DNA of 55,153 nucleotides from an uncultured Anaerolineaceae bacterium (GTDB taxonomy: Bacteria; Chloroflexota; Anaerolineae; Anaerolineales; Anaerolineaceae). Where the stretch lies: contig CALCNO010000227.1 of the NCBI GenBank assembly GCA_937897615.1, positions 1-55,153 of the forward strand, in the 5' to 3' direction. The position numbers and the translations under genes were made by a program. How positions within the stretch are numbered: position 1 is the first letter of the stretch; each line of letters opens with the position of its first letter. Below, one piece after another: positions 1-9,026 of the stretch. The notes under the pieces were generated by a model. The model saw nothing but the letters and a program-made list of their open reading frames with translations, ran no database searches and had not been told where the DNA came from.

Positions 1-46
1 CCACATTCAAATGCGGTTTCGTCCTGTCAAATTTCTGCTTCGCCAT
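1..46 (-). CDS. tuf: Elongation factor Tu, N-terminal 15 codons (cut by window start)
   Basis: Only the first 15 codons are inside the window, reading MAKQKFDRTKPHLNV on the minus strand. This is the hallmark EF-Tu N-terminus just before the first GTP-binding loop. EF-Tu delivers aminoacyl-tRNA to the ribosome as a GTP complex. The start is fixed by ATG at 46-44 with an AAGGAGAA ribosome binding site about 5 nt upstream. The gene sits 50 nt downstream of three co-directional tRNA genes, the same kind of arrangement as the tRNA-tufB operon of E. coli, so it is probably co-transcribed with them from the promoter near 482-510. Confidence 0.95.
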   Translation of the reverse strand, partial: MAKQKFDRTKPHLNV

Positions 47-96
47 CGTTTTCTCCTTAAAAATAGTTCTTAAAAAGACTAATTTATCCGGCGTAG

Positions 97-169
97 AGCC
101 CTCAATGGGAATTGAACCCATGACCTCGCCCTTACCAAGGGCGCGCTCTACCAACTGAGCTATGAGGGC
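97..169 (-). tRNA. tRNA-Thr (anticodon GGT)
   Basis: A 73-nt cloverleaf on the minus strand. The acceptor stem is GCCCTCA / TGAGGGC with discriminator T, followed by a normal D-arm (AGCTCAGTTGGTAGAGC), an anticodon stem CGCCC/GGGCG around loop TTGGTAA (anticodon GGT), and a T-arm with GGTTCAATTCC. CCA is not encoded. It lies between tRNA-Tyr and tuf. Confidence 0.96.
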
Positions 170-213
170 TTGCCGATGCTGGGGAAAACTGGTAGAGCAA
201 GGCCCCAGCCGAG

Positions 214-297
214 TGGACGGTGAAGGATTCGAACCTCCGAAGGCGTGTCGCCAACTGATTTACAGTCAGTCCCCGTTGGCCACTTGGGTAACCGTCC
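214..297 (-). tRNA. tRNA-Tyr (anticodon GTA)
   Basis: An 84-nt class II tRNA with a long variable arm, as expected for tRNA-Tyr. The acceptor stem is GGACGGT / ACCGTCC with discriminator A. The anticodon loop CTGTAAA lies between ACTGA and TCAGT, giving anticodon GTA. The T-loop GGTTCGAATCC is canonical. CCA is not encoded. Only 44 nt separate it from the downstream tRNA-Thr(GGT), too short for a tRNA-Gly as found at this position in E. coli. Confidence 0.96.
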
Positions 298-368
298 ATC
301 TCCGAACCGTTACCGGTTCGCGCGCGAGCGTTTCTTCGCAGAAACTCTCACACGCCGACCTGTAACTG

Positions 369-441
369 AGCCGACAATGGGAATCGAACCCATAACCTGC
401 CGCTTACAAGGCGGCTGCTCTGCCGATTGAGCTATGTCGGC
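369..441 (-). tRNA. tRNA-Thr (anticodon TGT)
   Basis: A 73-nt cloverleaf with acceptor stem GCCGACA / TGTCGGC and discriminator T. The anticodon stem GCCGC/GCGGC encloses loop CTTGTAA, giving anticodon TGT. The T-arm contains GGTTCGATTCC. It is the first gene of the tRNA-tuf cluster, with its mature 5' end about 40 nt downstream of the -10 box of the promoter. Confidence 0.96.
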
Positions 442-481
442 GAACATAAAGTTCGCTTTCGGTTTATAAAGAGCGTGCTAG

Positions 482-510
482 ATTATACCAAAGCCTTTTC
501 CCTTCGGCAA
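482..510 (-). promoter_or_regulatory. Sigma-70 promoter of the tRNA-tuf cluster
   Basis: On the minus strand TTGCCG (510-505) and a perfect TATAAT (487-482) are separated by 17 nt. Transcription would start near 475 and read tRNA-Thr(TGT), tRNA-Tyr, tRNA-Thr(GGT) and tuf. Read directly from sequence; the start site itself is inferred. Confidence 0.8.
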
Positions 511-530
511 GGTTGAGGCTGGTCTAACTT

Positions 531-552
531 AAAAATTCACCCAAAGGTGAAC
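531..552 (-). terminator. Rho-independent terminator after the ICMT-like gene
   Basis: The minus strand reads TTCACC-TTTG-GGTGAA followed by TTTTT: a 6-bp stem, 4-nt loop and T-run. It lies about 65 nt beyond the stop of the ICMT-like gene and just upstream of the tRNA-tuf promoter, so it would insulate the two units. Confidence 0.7.
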
Positions 553-615
553 AAGTTGGTTATATCAAATTCCGCACAATGCGTCAAGGAGTAAGTGTTC
601 TACATTTGCGAGTGG

Positions 616-1296
616 TTAGTAGATAAAAGGGATCAGCAGCCTGGTTTTTCGGCTGTATTCAGACCAGTCGCGCATATACTTTTCCTGCACATATCCATTC
701 AACTTTCGAACGTATACGACCATATAGCGCAAAAGCAAAATGGTTGCGATAAGTGCCAGCCAGGATTTGAACAGAAGGGCTACCCCCAAAGAATATGTCA
801 ATTGCGCAAGATATTCCGGGAACCTAACCTTACGGTAGATCCCGGTGGTGGCAAAGGAGTTGTCACCAACTTTTTTGATCTGTTCGGATCGCACTCGCCC
901 ATACGAGACCGTCACTGCTAACGAAATGGCAAAAAAGAATAAACCGGCATAGCGGATGTAATCGCTATGGGCCATTTGCATCACCCCCAGGCGCGCGCAA
1001 AATGTGGCTGGCACCAGATTTGCTTCCATCAGCATGCCCTTCCAGCGGCGCCAGGGATTACGCACCTCGTCCCTTGGCCGGACCAGGCCGGGACAAAATA
1101 CCACCTCAACGCCGTACGCGATGATTAACAAGGCGGTAAAGGTGAGGTTCCAGGAATTTTCAAAAAAAGTTCCGGTTGCTGCAATCGGATGGTTCATAAA
1201 CCCTTGAAAGTCCGCCAGCACCCATCCAAAAATAGCCAGCACGAGCGTGTAAAAGAAATCTCTGAGCGCGTACAAAGCTTGCCTGGATTTAGCCAT
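616..1296 (-). CDS. ICMT/PEMT-like membrane methyltransferase
   Basis: A 226-residue integral membrane protein with about five hydrophobic segments. The C-terminal half contains GIYRKVRFPEYLAQ, which resembles the G-x-Y-x-x-x-R-x-P-x-Y signature of isoprenylcysteine carboxyl methyltransferase and phospholipid methyltransferase-like proteins, where it helps bind S-adenosylmethionine. The usual R-H-P is R-F-P here, so activity is not certain. The acceptor cannot be told from sequence. The start ATG at 1296 overlaps the end of the preceding oxidoreductase frame by 8 nt and has GAGG just upstream, suggesting translational coupling. It is the last gene of a five-gene minus-strand run starting with PhzF. 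Confidence 0.65.
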   Translation of the reverse strand: MAKSRQALYALRDFFYTLVLAIFGWVLADFQGFMNHPIAATGTFFENSWNLTFTALLIIAYGVEVVFCPGLVRPRDEVRNPWRRWKGMLMEANLVPATFCARLGVMQMAHSDYIRYAGLFFFAISLAVTVSYGRVRSEQIKKVGDNSFATTGIYRKVRFPEYLAQLTYSLGVALLFKSWLALIATILLLRYMVVYVRKLNGYVQEKYMRDWSEYSRKTRLLIPFIY

Positions 1297-1797
1297 ACCT
1301 CAGCTCACTTCGACATAAAAGCAAATATGAACAGACCTTTTGCGGTATTGAAGCTGTTGCAATAAATTGATGATACGCAGGTAAGTTAAAAATTTCTGAA
1401 AATCCGGGCTTATGCGGAGGTGATCCGATGAAAAAGAAATCTTTTATGCCGATTATGCGCAGGATGTTACCTTTGGGAAAACCAAATGCGGACTGCCCCT
1501 CAGCTGTGGGTATCGCTGCCGGATCAATCAATTGATGCTCACGCCCTTTAAAAGTGATCTTTGCCCGTCCAGAGACAAGCACGTTTTTATACCAATCTAC
1601 TCCGGTCCCGTAGGTGAGCGCAAACATGAACCCGCCAGCAACAGGTGCAGCCATAATCGGGGTGTAATAGACTTTTCCGCTCCGTCGCCCTACAGCTCGA
1701 TCAGCACAATCGGGCTGTGCTTTTTCCCGGCAATTTTGATCATCAGCCGGTTGGTAAACTTTTTATTTAGAAAGCGCACTTTATCGGGAAGTCTCAC
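1289..1797 (-). pseudogene. Deazaflavin (F420)-dependent nitroreductase/quinone reductase family, frameshifted
   Basis: Two reading frames together make one member of the DUF385 deazaflavin-dependent oxidoreductase family. The first starts at GTG 1797 behind GGGGGAGAG and gives about 35 residues (RLPDKVRFLNKKFTNRL, then SPIVLIEL) before TAG at 1692-1690. The second frame continues with GRRSGKVYYTPIMA, the family's conserved cofactor-binding stretch, then ALTYGTGVDWYKNVL and FKGREHQLIDP. Loss of one base near 1690-1695 explains the break. No slippery heptamer is present there, so a mutation or an assembly error is more likely than programmed frameshifting. About 45 residues run past the usual family C-terminus. 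Members reduce substrates using F420H2 or flavin; this one may be inactive. Confidence 0.65.
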
Positions 1798-1815
1798 TCG
1801 CTCTCCCCCGTAGGT

Positions 1816-2778
1816 TTACAGCCTGCCAGCTTTCTTTAAGACACCCAACGCCCGCACAGTGACAAAATCGTTGGTTTTGTGTGGGTTGACAGGGCCCCAT
1901 TGGACTAAAGAGACGCCGGAGATATCCTTCTGGGTCACCTGATAGTACTTCGTGGACGCGGCAAAACTGCCATCCGGCAACTGCCTGCTTTCCAGCCAAT
2001 CGAGCGCATCTTTGCAGCGCGGGTCGTCCAACCTGCCAATCTCCATCATCAGGCGCAGCCCAACTAAAATGTCGTAATGCCAGTAAGGAGGGTAGGCCAA
2101 TTCCTCAAATTTTGCAATCATCGTGGAACCATCGGAATGGCGTTTATATAGCCGGTGAGACAGAAACACCTCGGCAGCACGCTCCGCTGCAGCGCGGGCC
2201 TGCCTGTCACCGCTAAGCTCCGCATAAGCGTGCATGGCACGCAACGGCAGCCAAGTTTCATAGAAAGAAGAATGGCTGGCCTGAGGCTTTTTATCGCAAT
2301 TCCAGCCGCCATCCGGCCATTGCCACTTGAGGAGGTAGTGCACCAGACGCTCTACACGCTCATCTATCAGCTCAAAGCGGATAGCACAAAATACTGCGCT
2401 GGCTTCCTGCAAGGCACAGCGGCGGTATCTCCCATCGATCAAGGGTATTTTCTTCAAGCGCGCTTCATCCAAAAGCCAGTCATAAACCTGTTCCAGCAGC
2501 GGCATCAAAGAATGATCCCCGGGTGGATACCCCAAATCCTCAAGCTGAAGCAGCGTCCAGAAGGCGCCGCGCCACTTGGAATATGCGTGCCAGGGAAGGC
2601 GCCCATCGGCTCCGCGTGGTGAAAGTAAGCGGGAAACAAGCGCGCTGTCTTTGACCGCCTGGCGGGCATCAATTACTTTCACGTCCGTCTCGGGGAGCAG
2701 CAACACCTCCCGCAAAAAACGGTAGCGGATGGCAGGTTCAGGGTGGCTTTGAAGCCGGGCTACTAAATCAGTGCTCAT
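1816..2778 (-). CDS. Prenyltransferase/squalene-cyclase-like alpha-alpha toroid protein
   Basis: A 320-residue soluble protein of helical repeats with Gly/Trp turns typical of the terpenoid cyclase / protein prenyltransferase toroid: WPDGGWNCD near residue 155 and LPDGSFAAS near 265. No DxDD or other catalytic motif of squalene cyclases is obvious, so the fold is a better call than the function. The start MSTDLV at 2778 is chosen over an in-frame ATG 15 nt upstream because AAGGAG lies 6 nt before it. The gene is 27 nt after a PfkB kinase and is followed by the frameshifted oxidoreductase and an ICMT-like gene. Confidence 0.6.
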   Translation of the reverse strand: MSTDLVARLQSHPEPAIRYRFLREVLLLPETDVKVIDARQAVKDSALVSRLLSPRGADGRLPWHAYSKWRGAFWTLLQLEDLGYPPGDHSLMPLLEQVYDWLLDEARLKKIPLIDGRYRRCALQEASAVFCAIRFELIDERVERLVHYLLKWQWPDGGWNCDKKPQASHSSFYETWLPLRAMHAYAELSGDRQARAAAERAAEVFLSHRLYKRHSDGSTMIAKFEELAYPPYWHYDILVGLRLMMEIGRLDDPRCKDALDWLESRQLPDGSFAASTKYYQVTQKDISGVSLVQWGPVNPHKTNDFVTVRALGVLKKAGRL

Positions 2779-2805
2779 TTTTTCTCCTTGCACAGCACTC
2801 TGGCA

Positions 2806-3714
2806 TCAGCCAATCAATTGCCGGTAGTGCTCCAGCATCTCCCAGGTAATCAACCTGCTGGAAGAGGCTTTGATACTGCATTTGTATCTGGCACAAATTT
2901 GTCCGCGCAGGGTAGACTCTTCCAAAGGATAACCTTTTAGCGCATGGCTGGTGAGGAAGCCCACCGCCAGGGCATCACCCGCGCCGTTGGTATCCACAAG
3001 CGGAAGGTCCAACCCGGCCGGCGGGAAAAACTTGATCCCGGCGCTTGTGCCCAGCGCGCATCCGCGCTCGCCCATGCCGCATACCACCACCAGCGAGGAA
3101 TTCTTCTGCAAAAAGTTTGCAATCACCGGCGAGGGGTCGGGGTAATTGACAGCGGAAAAGAACAAATAATCCGCAGCGCGAATGAAATCGGCGCGGTAAG
3201 GCTCGTTGGGGTCCTGCACATCCTGGATATCACAGGCAATGCGCAACCCGGCGGCACGCGCGGCGGGGAGCAAGTCTCTGGCCCAGTTGGGAATATTAAA
3301 ATGCGCCAGCTTTGCCCCCGCGAACACCTGTTCACAGACTTCCCGCGGCGCGCTCAGTGTCATGTGGCTTTTACCATCGTAAAACGCCCTGCGCCTTCCT
3401 TCGCCATCGATCAGGTTGACACTGCGGCTGGTTCCAGCCGGATCGGTGAAGAGTGCGCGTATGTCGATGCTGTCTTTTTCCAGGGCATCGCGAATGTACT
3501 CCCCTGAATAATCGTTGCCAACATGGCCGATCAATGCCGTCCTCGCGCCAAGCTGGTTATAGCCGCGGCTGGCGTAGCCGCCCGCCTGGCCTATGAGATC
3601 AATATTCTCTGTGAAATTTGCATCCCGCGAAAAATCCACCTGGCCGCCGGCGAAATAAACATTCGTATCAATGCCAACGTTGCCCACCACCACTACATCG
3701 TTTTGCTGGCTCAT
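2806..3714 (-). CDS. PfkB/ribokinase family carbohydrate kinase
   Basis: 302 residues, normal length for the family. The N-terminal VVVGNVGIDTN strand and the GQAGGYASRGYNQLGA segment match the substrate-binding region with the G-G dipeptide. The C-terminal DTNGAGDALAVGF is the PfkB signature 2, with the catalytic Asp and anion hole. Members phosphorylate sugars or nucleosides with ATP; the substrate here is unknown. It follows PhzF by 13 nt and precedes the toroid gene, all on one strand, so it is probably co-transcribed. Confidence 0.85.
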   Translation of the reverse strand: MSQQNDVVVVGNVGIDTNVYFAGGQVDFSRDANFTENIDLIGQAGGYASRGYNQLGARTALIGHVGNDYSGEYIRDALEKDSIDIRALFTDPAGTSRSVNLIDGEGRRRAFYDGKSHMTLSAPREVCEQVFAGAKLAHFNIPNWARDLLPAARAAGLRIACDIQDVQDPNEPYRADFIRAADYLFFSAVNYPDPSPVIANFLQKNSSLVVVCGMGERGCALGTSAGIKFFPPAGLDLPLVDTNGAGDALAVGFLTSHALKGYPLEESTLRGQICARYKCSIKASSSRLITWEMLEHYRQLIG

Positions 3715-3727
3715 GGATTCTTCCCCG

Positions 3728-4516
3728 TTACATCAACTGGCCCGAAAAAACTATAACTGCCTGCCCGCTGATATACGTGCGTTCGCCGCTGACGCGTACT
3801 TTCAGCAGTCCCCCGCGCGCCGAGACCTGATGTGCGGTGAGGTGGTTCTTGTGCAGTTTTTCAGCCCAGTAAGGGCCCAGAATGGTGTGAGAGGAACCTG
3901 TCACCGGGTCTTCATCAATCCCGATCCAGGGAGCAAAGTAACGCGAAACAAAATCGATACCCGGCTTTTCAGAGCGGGCGGTTACAATCAACCCGCGGCC
4001 GGGGCGTGAGCGAAGTGCCGCAAAATCCGGCGATAGTGCGTGAATTTCAGCCTCGTCGTGGTACTCCAGCAGCCACTTTTCACCTGAATGGAAGATGAAC
4101 TCCGGCACGATTCCCAGCGCAGCAATGACTTCTTCGGATACATCGCCAGGTGTTGCCGCCGCAGAGGGAAAATCCAACTCGATCCACCCGCCGTTCTTTG
4201 AAGCACGCAACCAACCGGAAAGTGTGCTGAAACGTATCTTTGCGGATGCCGGCACAATCCCGCTTTCCCAGAGGACATGCGCGCTGGCAAGCGTGGCATG
4301 CCCGCAGAGTTCCACCTCAGCCTGGGGGGTGAACCAGCGCAACCCGTAACCCTCGGCAAGGGGAGTAAGAAAAGCGGTTTCCGAGAGGTTCATCTCGCGG
4401 GCAATGTTGCGCATCCAGGCAACCTCGGCAGGGGCATTCAGCAACACCACTGCTGCCGGGTTTCCCTTGAACATTTCACTGGTAAATGCATCCACCTGAT
4501 AGATCGGTATGGCCAT
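3728..4516 (-). CDS. PhzF family epimerase/isomerase-like protein
   Basis: 262 residues, the usual PhzF size. The N-terminus IYQVDAFTSEMFKGNPAAVV is the family signature. NLSETAFL carries the conserved Glu that acts as general acid/base, and LCGHATLASAHVLW is the Cys-Gly-His segment of the diaminopimelate-epimerase-like fold. DPVTGSSH closes the second half. Substrates of most family members are unknown. ATG 4516 is preferred over a start 21 nt upstream because GAGGAG lies just before it. First gene of the minus-strand operon to 616, divergent from rarA. Confidence 0.85.
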   Translation of the reverse strand: MAIPIYQVDAFTSEMFKGNPAAVVLLNAPAEVAWMRNIAREMNLSETAFLTPLAEGYGLRWFTPQAEVELCGHATLASAHVLWESGIVPASAKIRFSTLSGWLRASKNGGWIELDFPSAAATPGDVSEEVIAALGIVPEFIFHSGEKWLLEYHDEAEIHALSPDFAALRSRPGRGLIVTARSEKPGIDFVSRYFAPWIGIDEDPVTGSSHTILGPYWAEKLHKNHLTAHQVSARGGLLKVRVSGERTYISGQAVIVFSGQLM

Positions 4517-4541
4517 TTGTCTCCTCAAAGAACACACCCTA

Positions 4542-4547
4542 AGTATA
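4542..4547 (-). promoter_or_regulatory. Possible -10 box of the PhzF operon
   Basis: TATACT on the minus strand (4547-4542) lies 25 nt before the PhzF start and would give a short leader containing the GAGGAG site. No convincing -35 element is visible at 16-18 nt spacing, so confidence is limited. Confidence 0.4.
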
Positions 4548-4583
4548 CAAAGAATTCCTGTTATCGAATAAATAGTTATTATG

Positions 4584-4612
4584 TTCTATTTTTCCTCGTG
4601 GTGTGCTACAAT
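4584..4612 (+). promoter_or_regulatory. rarA promoter, apparently driving a leaderless mRNA
   Basis: TACAAT (4607-4612) with weak TTCTAT (4584-4589), spacing 17 nt. The -10 box ends 6 nt before the rarA ATG, so the expected start site is the ATG itself. No Shine-Dalgarno precedes the ATG. Confidence 0.55.
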
Positions 4613-4618
4613 GCTTTC

Positions 4619-5979
<1,361 letters not shown>

Positions 5980-5983
<4 letters not shown>

Positions 5984-6567
5984 CCACACTCTACCTAGTA
6001 CGCCATGGCACAACCGCATGGACGGGCAAGCGCCTGATCGGCTCAATCCCCGGCGTTACGCTGGATGCACATGGAGTGCAGCAGGCCGAAAAACTGGCAG
6101 TGCAACTTGCGCAATTTCCCATCCAGGCTGTTTATTCAAGCCCATACCAACGTGCTATTGAAACCGCCGCACCCTTTGCCCAGCGTGTTCACCTGCCGGT
6201 TACTATTCTGGAAGGTCTGCGCGAGATCGGTTTTGGCGACCTTGCCGGCATGGGAGAAGAACTGCAAGAACAAACAGTCTGGCAGCAGTTTCTGAGCAAT
6301 CCTGCAGATGTCCGGTTTCCCAACGGGGAGTCGGTAGCAGAGGCGCAAAAGCGCATTGTAACCGCTTTAGAACAGCTTGCAGACCGCCACGCCGGCGATG
6401 AACATATCCTGTGTGTGGCCCACTGCGAGATCATCCGCCTGGCACTGGCGCATGTGTTGTGTATTCCATTGGGAGAATTTATGCGTCTGACCGTTGATAC
6501 AGCCAGCATTTCCTGCATCCGATGGAACAGGGGGAAACAAGTGGTTCAATTTGTCAATTGGTTATAA
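5980..6567 (+). CDS. Histidine phosphatase (phosphoglycerate mutase-like) family protein
   Basis: 195 residues. The N-terminal LYLVRHGTTAW contains the RHG motif with the phospho-accepting His; the second catalytic His is in CVAHCEIIRL. GLREIGFGDLAGM carries the conserved Glu. Fits small broad-specificity phosphatases such as CobC- or GpmB-like enzymes; the substrate is not deducible. The ATG at 5980 overlaps the rarA stop in ATGA, so it is translationally coupled to rarA. It is convergent with rdgB, with only 8 nt between the stops and no hairpin there. Confidence 0.85.
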
Positions 6568-6575
6568 GAGCCGCC

Positions 6576-7172
6576 CTAGTCGATCATCTTCAATAATTCC
6601 ACCAGCGCAGCCTTAACCGCCAGGGCACGGTGACTGTACAGATTCTTCTCGTCCATCCCCAGTTCCGCCATCGTTTTTTGCACTGCCGGGATATAAAAAA
6701 TGCGGTCATAGCCAAAGCCGAAATCTCCGCGCTCTTGCGGGATAATCTCACCTGCCACCTGCCCCTCAAAGGTAAGCGTGGGCAAACCGGGCCGCGCCAC
6801 AGCCGCCACGCAGACAAAGCGTGCGTTCCACGGCCGTGGATAAGCCGCCAACTCTCTCAGCAGTTCCTGCCGCCTGCCGCCGTCCGAGTTCACCAGCATG
6901 CGCGCATACCGGGCAGAGTATAGCCCCGGCCTGCCTCCAAGCGCTGCCACCTCCAGGCCGGTATCGTCCGCCAAAGTGGTCATCCCGGAAGCCTTGCACA
7001 GGGCATCCGCCTTAAGCAGGGCATTTTCGCGGTAGGTGGTGCCGGTTTCCTCCACTTCCATGTGCAGGCCCAGATCAGCCGGAAATACCGGCTGGATTGC
7101 GGGGTGCGCAAGCAAAGAAACAAACTCTTCTCTCTTACCGGGATTCGTTGTAGCGATGAGTAAACGCAACAT
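6576..7172 (-). CDS. rdgB: XTP/dITP diphosphatase (RdgB/HAM1)
   Basis: 198 residues, standard length. It hydrolyses non-canonical purine triphosphates (XTP, dITP, ITP) to monophosphates, keeping them out of DNA and RNA. Visible motifs: LLIATTNPGKREEF at the N-terminus, TLADDTGLEVAALGGRPGLYSARYA in the middle, GFGYDRIFY, and the C-terminal SHRALAVKA with the signature Ser-His-Arg. ATG 7172 is chosen because the family starts there; the AT-rich extension to 7247 is unlikely to be coding. No Shine-Dalgarno is seen. Divergent from yceD. Confidence 0.93.
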   Translation of the reverse strand: MLRLLIATTNPGKREEFVSLLAHPAIQPVFPADLGLHMEVEETGTTYRENALLKADALCKASGMTTLADDTGLEVAALGGRPGLYSARYARMLVNSDGGRRQELLRELAAYPRPWNARFVCVAAVARPGLPTLTFEGQVAGEIIPQERGDFGFGYDRIFYIPAVQKTMAELGMDEKNLYSHRALAVKAALVELLKMID

Positions 7173-7205
7173 GTTGTTAATTTTTATGATTTTTTTGATA
7201 AAAAA

Positions 7206-7234
7206 TTGACTTCCCGAACTCGATTTGTTATAAT
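7206..7234 (+). promoter_or_regulatory. Strong sigma-70 promoter of yceD-sigA
   Basis: TTGACT (7206-7211), a 17-nt spacer and a perfect TATAAT (7229-7234). Transcription should begin near 7241, about 34 nt before the yceD start. It sits in the AT-rich divergent gap with rdgB and is one of the best consensus promoters in the window. Confidence 0.85.
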
Positions 7235-7274
7235 TTTGCCGAATCAATTATATCTTGTTTAGCGATGGGTCACT

Positions 7275-7754
7275 TTGGCCAATCAACGTTTTCCTTTAAG
7301 AATTAATGTCGGTTTTTTTTACAATCTCCCGGTTGGCAGTTATCGAGACATCCATTTTGAGCCACAGGATATCCACCTCCCCCCGGATGTGGATTTGCGT
7401 AATTTTTCAGGCATGGTACATATCTCGCGGACACCCCAGGGGTTGCTCTGCGAAGGGAAGTTCCAGGGGGTGCAGTCTGCCGAGTGCGTACGCTGCCTTG
7501 AACCTTTTGACCTTGAGTTGAACACCGAATTCGACGAAGTATTCGCCTATAAATCGCAAAACTTCACCGAATCCGGTTTGTATGTTCCTGAAGACGGCAA
7601 CATCGATTTTGGCCCGGTCGTGCGCGAGTACATGATCACCAACAATCCCATCAAGCCGCTGTGCCGGCCGGATTGCGCGGGGTTATGTGTGGTTTGCGGG
7701 GAAAACCTGAACCTTCATACCTGCGAACACCAGGCAAGAATACAGATGGAATAA
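7275..7754 (+). CDS. YceD family protein (DUF177)
   Basis: 159 residues of the YceD/DUF177 family, implicated in ribosomal RNA metabolism. The core CVRCLEPFDLEL contains the conserved C-x-x-C, and the C-terminal part has NPIKPLCRPDCAGLCVVCGENLN with four cysteines, typical of the longer YceD proteins. The start is TTG (7275), as the ATG 10 nt upstream is in another frame and closes quickly. In most bacteria yceD is followed by rpmF (ribosomal protein L32); here only 57 nt separate it from the sigma factor gene and no rpmF fits. Confidence 0.85.
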   Translation: MANQRFPLRINVGFFYNLPVGSYRDIHFEPQDIHLPPDVDLRNFSGMVHISRTPQGLLCEGKFQGVQSAECVRCLEPFDLELNTEFDEVFAYKSQNFTESGLYVPEDGNIDFGPVVREYMITNNPIKPLCRPDCAGLCVVCGENLNLHTCEHQARIQME

Positions 7755-7811
7755 GCCGCAGCCGATGGTGCCAAACGGGCACCGCCAAAACAGAACAGGC
7801 AAGGAGTCTCA

Positions 7812-8996
7812 TTGGCAAATCCAGGGAGGCGTTCGCGGGGTAAGGAGATCCTGAGCATGTTGCTTGAAAAAGCAGATGTTCAGGGCTACCTGACTACGGA
7901 TGACCTGATCGAATTCTATCCAGATGTCGGCAGAGACGCCGAAAGGATCGAAGCGGTCATGGTGGCGTTGCGTCGCCGCGGCGTGGAGATATTTGATGGC
8001 AACGACAACGATCCCGAACTGAGCGATGCAGATACCCTGCCCGTTGTTTCCGATATGGATGTCCTCTCCAATCTGGAAACGATCTCATCCGATGACACCA
8101 TCGGGCTGTACCTCAAAGAAATGTCCCGCGTTCCCCTCCTCAAGGTGCAGGAAGAACTTGATATTGCTCGCCGCATTGAGACCGGGCGTTCCAGCAAGAA
8201 GGAGTTGGAATGCTTTAACAGTAACTTTGCGCCGGAGCGCAAAACCGAGCTGCAGAACCTGGTGGAAGACGGCATCAGTGCCCGTGAACACCTGATCAAA
8301 GCCAATACACGCCTGGTGGTGAGCGTGGCCAAACGTTACATGGGGCGTGGGGTGCCGTTCCTTGACCTTATCCAGGAGGGCAACCTTGGATTGATGAAAG
8401 CGGTGGAAAAATACGATTATCACCGTGGCTTCCGTTTTTCCACCTATGCCACGTGGTGGATCCGCCAGACTATCACGCGTTCCATTGCCGACCAGGGGCG
8501 CACGATCCGCGTGCCTGTGCACATGGTGGATCGCATCCGGCAGTTGTACAAAATATCGCACGAGATGGAACAAGTGCTGGGGCGCGTTCCCACCACCCAG
8601 GAACTGGCAGACCGCCTGGAAGTCCCCGCCGAGAAAGTGGACTGGATGCTCCAGGTTTCCTGGCTGCCTCTCTCGCTGGAAAGCCCGATCAACGAGGATG
8701 AAGAAGACTCGGAATTGGGCCAGTTCGTTGAAGACCAGCTCACACCAACCCCCATGGAAAGCACTTACAGTAAATTGCTGCGCGAGAAGATCGAAGAAGT
8801 GCTGGACACTTTGCCGCCGCGAGAAGCGCGCATCCTGCGGCTGCGTTTTGGCCTGGAAAACGGCCACAATTACACGTTGGAAGAGGTTGGAGAAAAATTC
8901 GGCCTCACGCGCGAACGCATCCGCCAGATCGAGAGCAAAGCCCTCCGGCGCCTGCGCCATCCACGGCGTTCACGCCAGTTACGGGAGTATCTGTAA
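7812..8996 (+). CDS. sigA: Primary RNA polymerase sigma factor (sigma-70/SigA)
   Basis: 394 residues. A short region 1.1-like domain (GYLTTDDLIEFYPDVGRD) is followed by region 1.2 (DTIGLYLKEMSRVPLL), region 2 with DLIQEGNLGLMKAVEKYDY and FSTYATWWIRQTI, region 3, and region 4 with LPPREARILRLRFGL and the helix-turn-helix TLEEVGEKFGLTRERIRQIE. Presence of regions 1.1 and 1.2 and the complete 2.3-2.4 points to the housekeeping factor. The start is TTG 7812 with AAGGAG 6 nt upstream. It shares the promoter at 7206 with yceD and ends at a bidirectional terminator. Confidence 0.93.
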   Translation: MANPGRRSRGKEILSMLLEKADVQGYLTTDDLIEFYPDVGRDAERIEAVMVALRRRGVEIFDGNDNDPELSDADTLPVVSDMDVLSNLETISSDDTIGLYLKEMSRVPLLKVQEELDIARRIETGRSSKKELECFNSNFAPERKTELQNLVEDGISAREHLIKANTRLVVSVAKRYMGRGVPFLDLIQEGNLGLMKAVEKYDYHRGFRFSTYATWWIRQTITRSIADQGRTIRVPVHMVDRIRQLYKISHEMEQVLGRVPTTQELADRLEVPAEKVDWMLQVSWLPLSLESPINEDEEDSELGQFVEDQLTPTPMESTYSKLLREKIEEVLDTLPPREARILRLRFGLENGHNYTLEEVGEKFGLTRERIRQIESKALRRLRHPRRSRQLREYL

Positions 8997-9024
8997 AAAC
9001 ACCACCGTATTCCGGTGGTGTTTT
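8997..9024. terminator. Bidirectional terminator between sigA and the convergent 9027 gene
   Basis: CACCACCG (9000-9007), loop TATTC, CGGTGGTG (9013-9020), flanked by AAAAAC on the left and TTTT on the right, so it can end transcripts from both sides. It directly follows the sigA stop. Confidence 0.85.
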
Positions 9025-9026
9025 GG

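Noticed and set aside
1297..1440. Separate small gene in the C-terminal extension of the deazaflavin oxidoreductase
   Set aside because: No independent start or SD; simplest as read-through beyond the usual family end.
7755..7811. Hidden rpmF (L32) between yceD and sigA
   Set aside because: 57 nt is too short for L32 and no frame fits.
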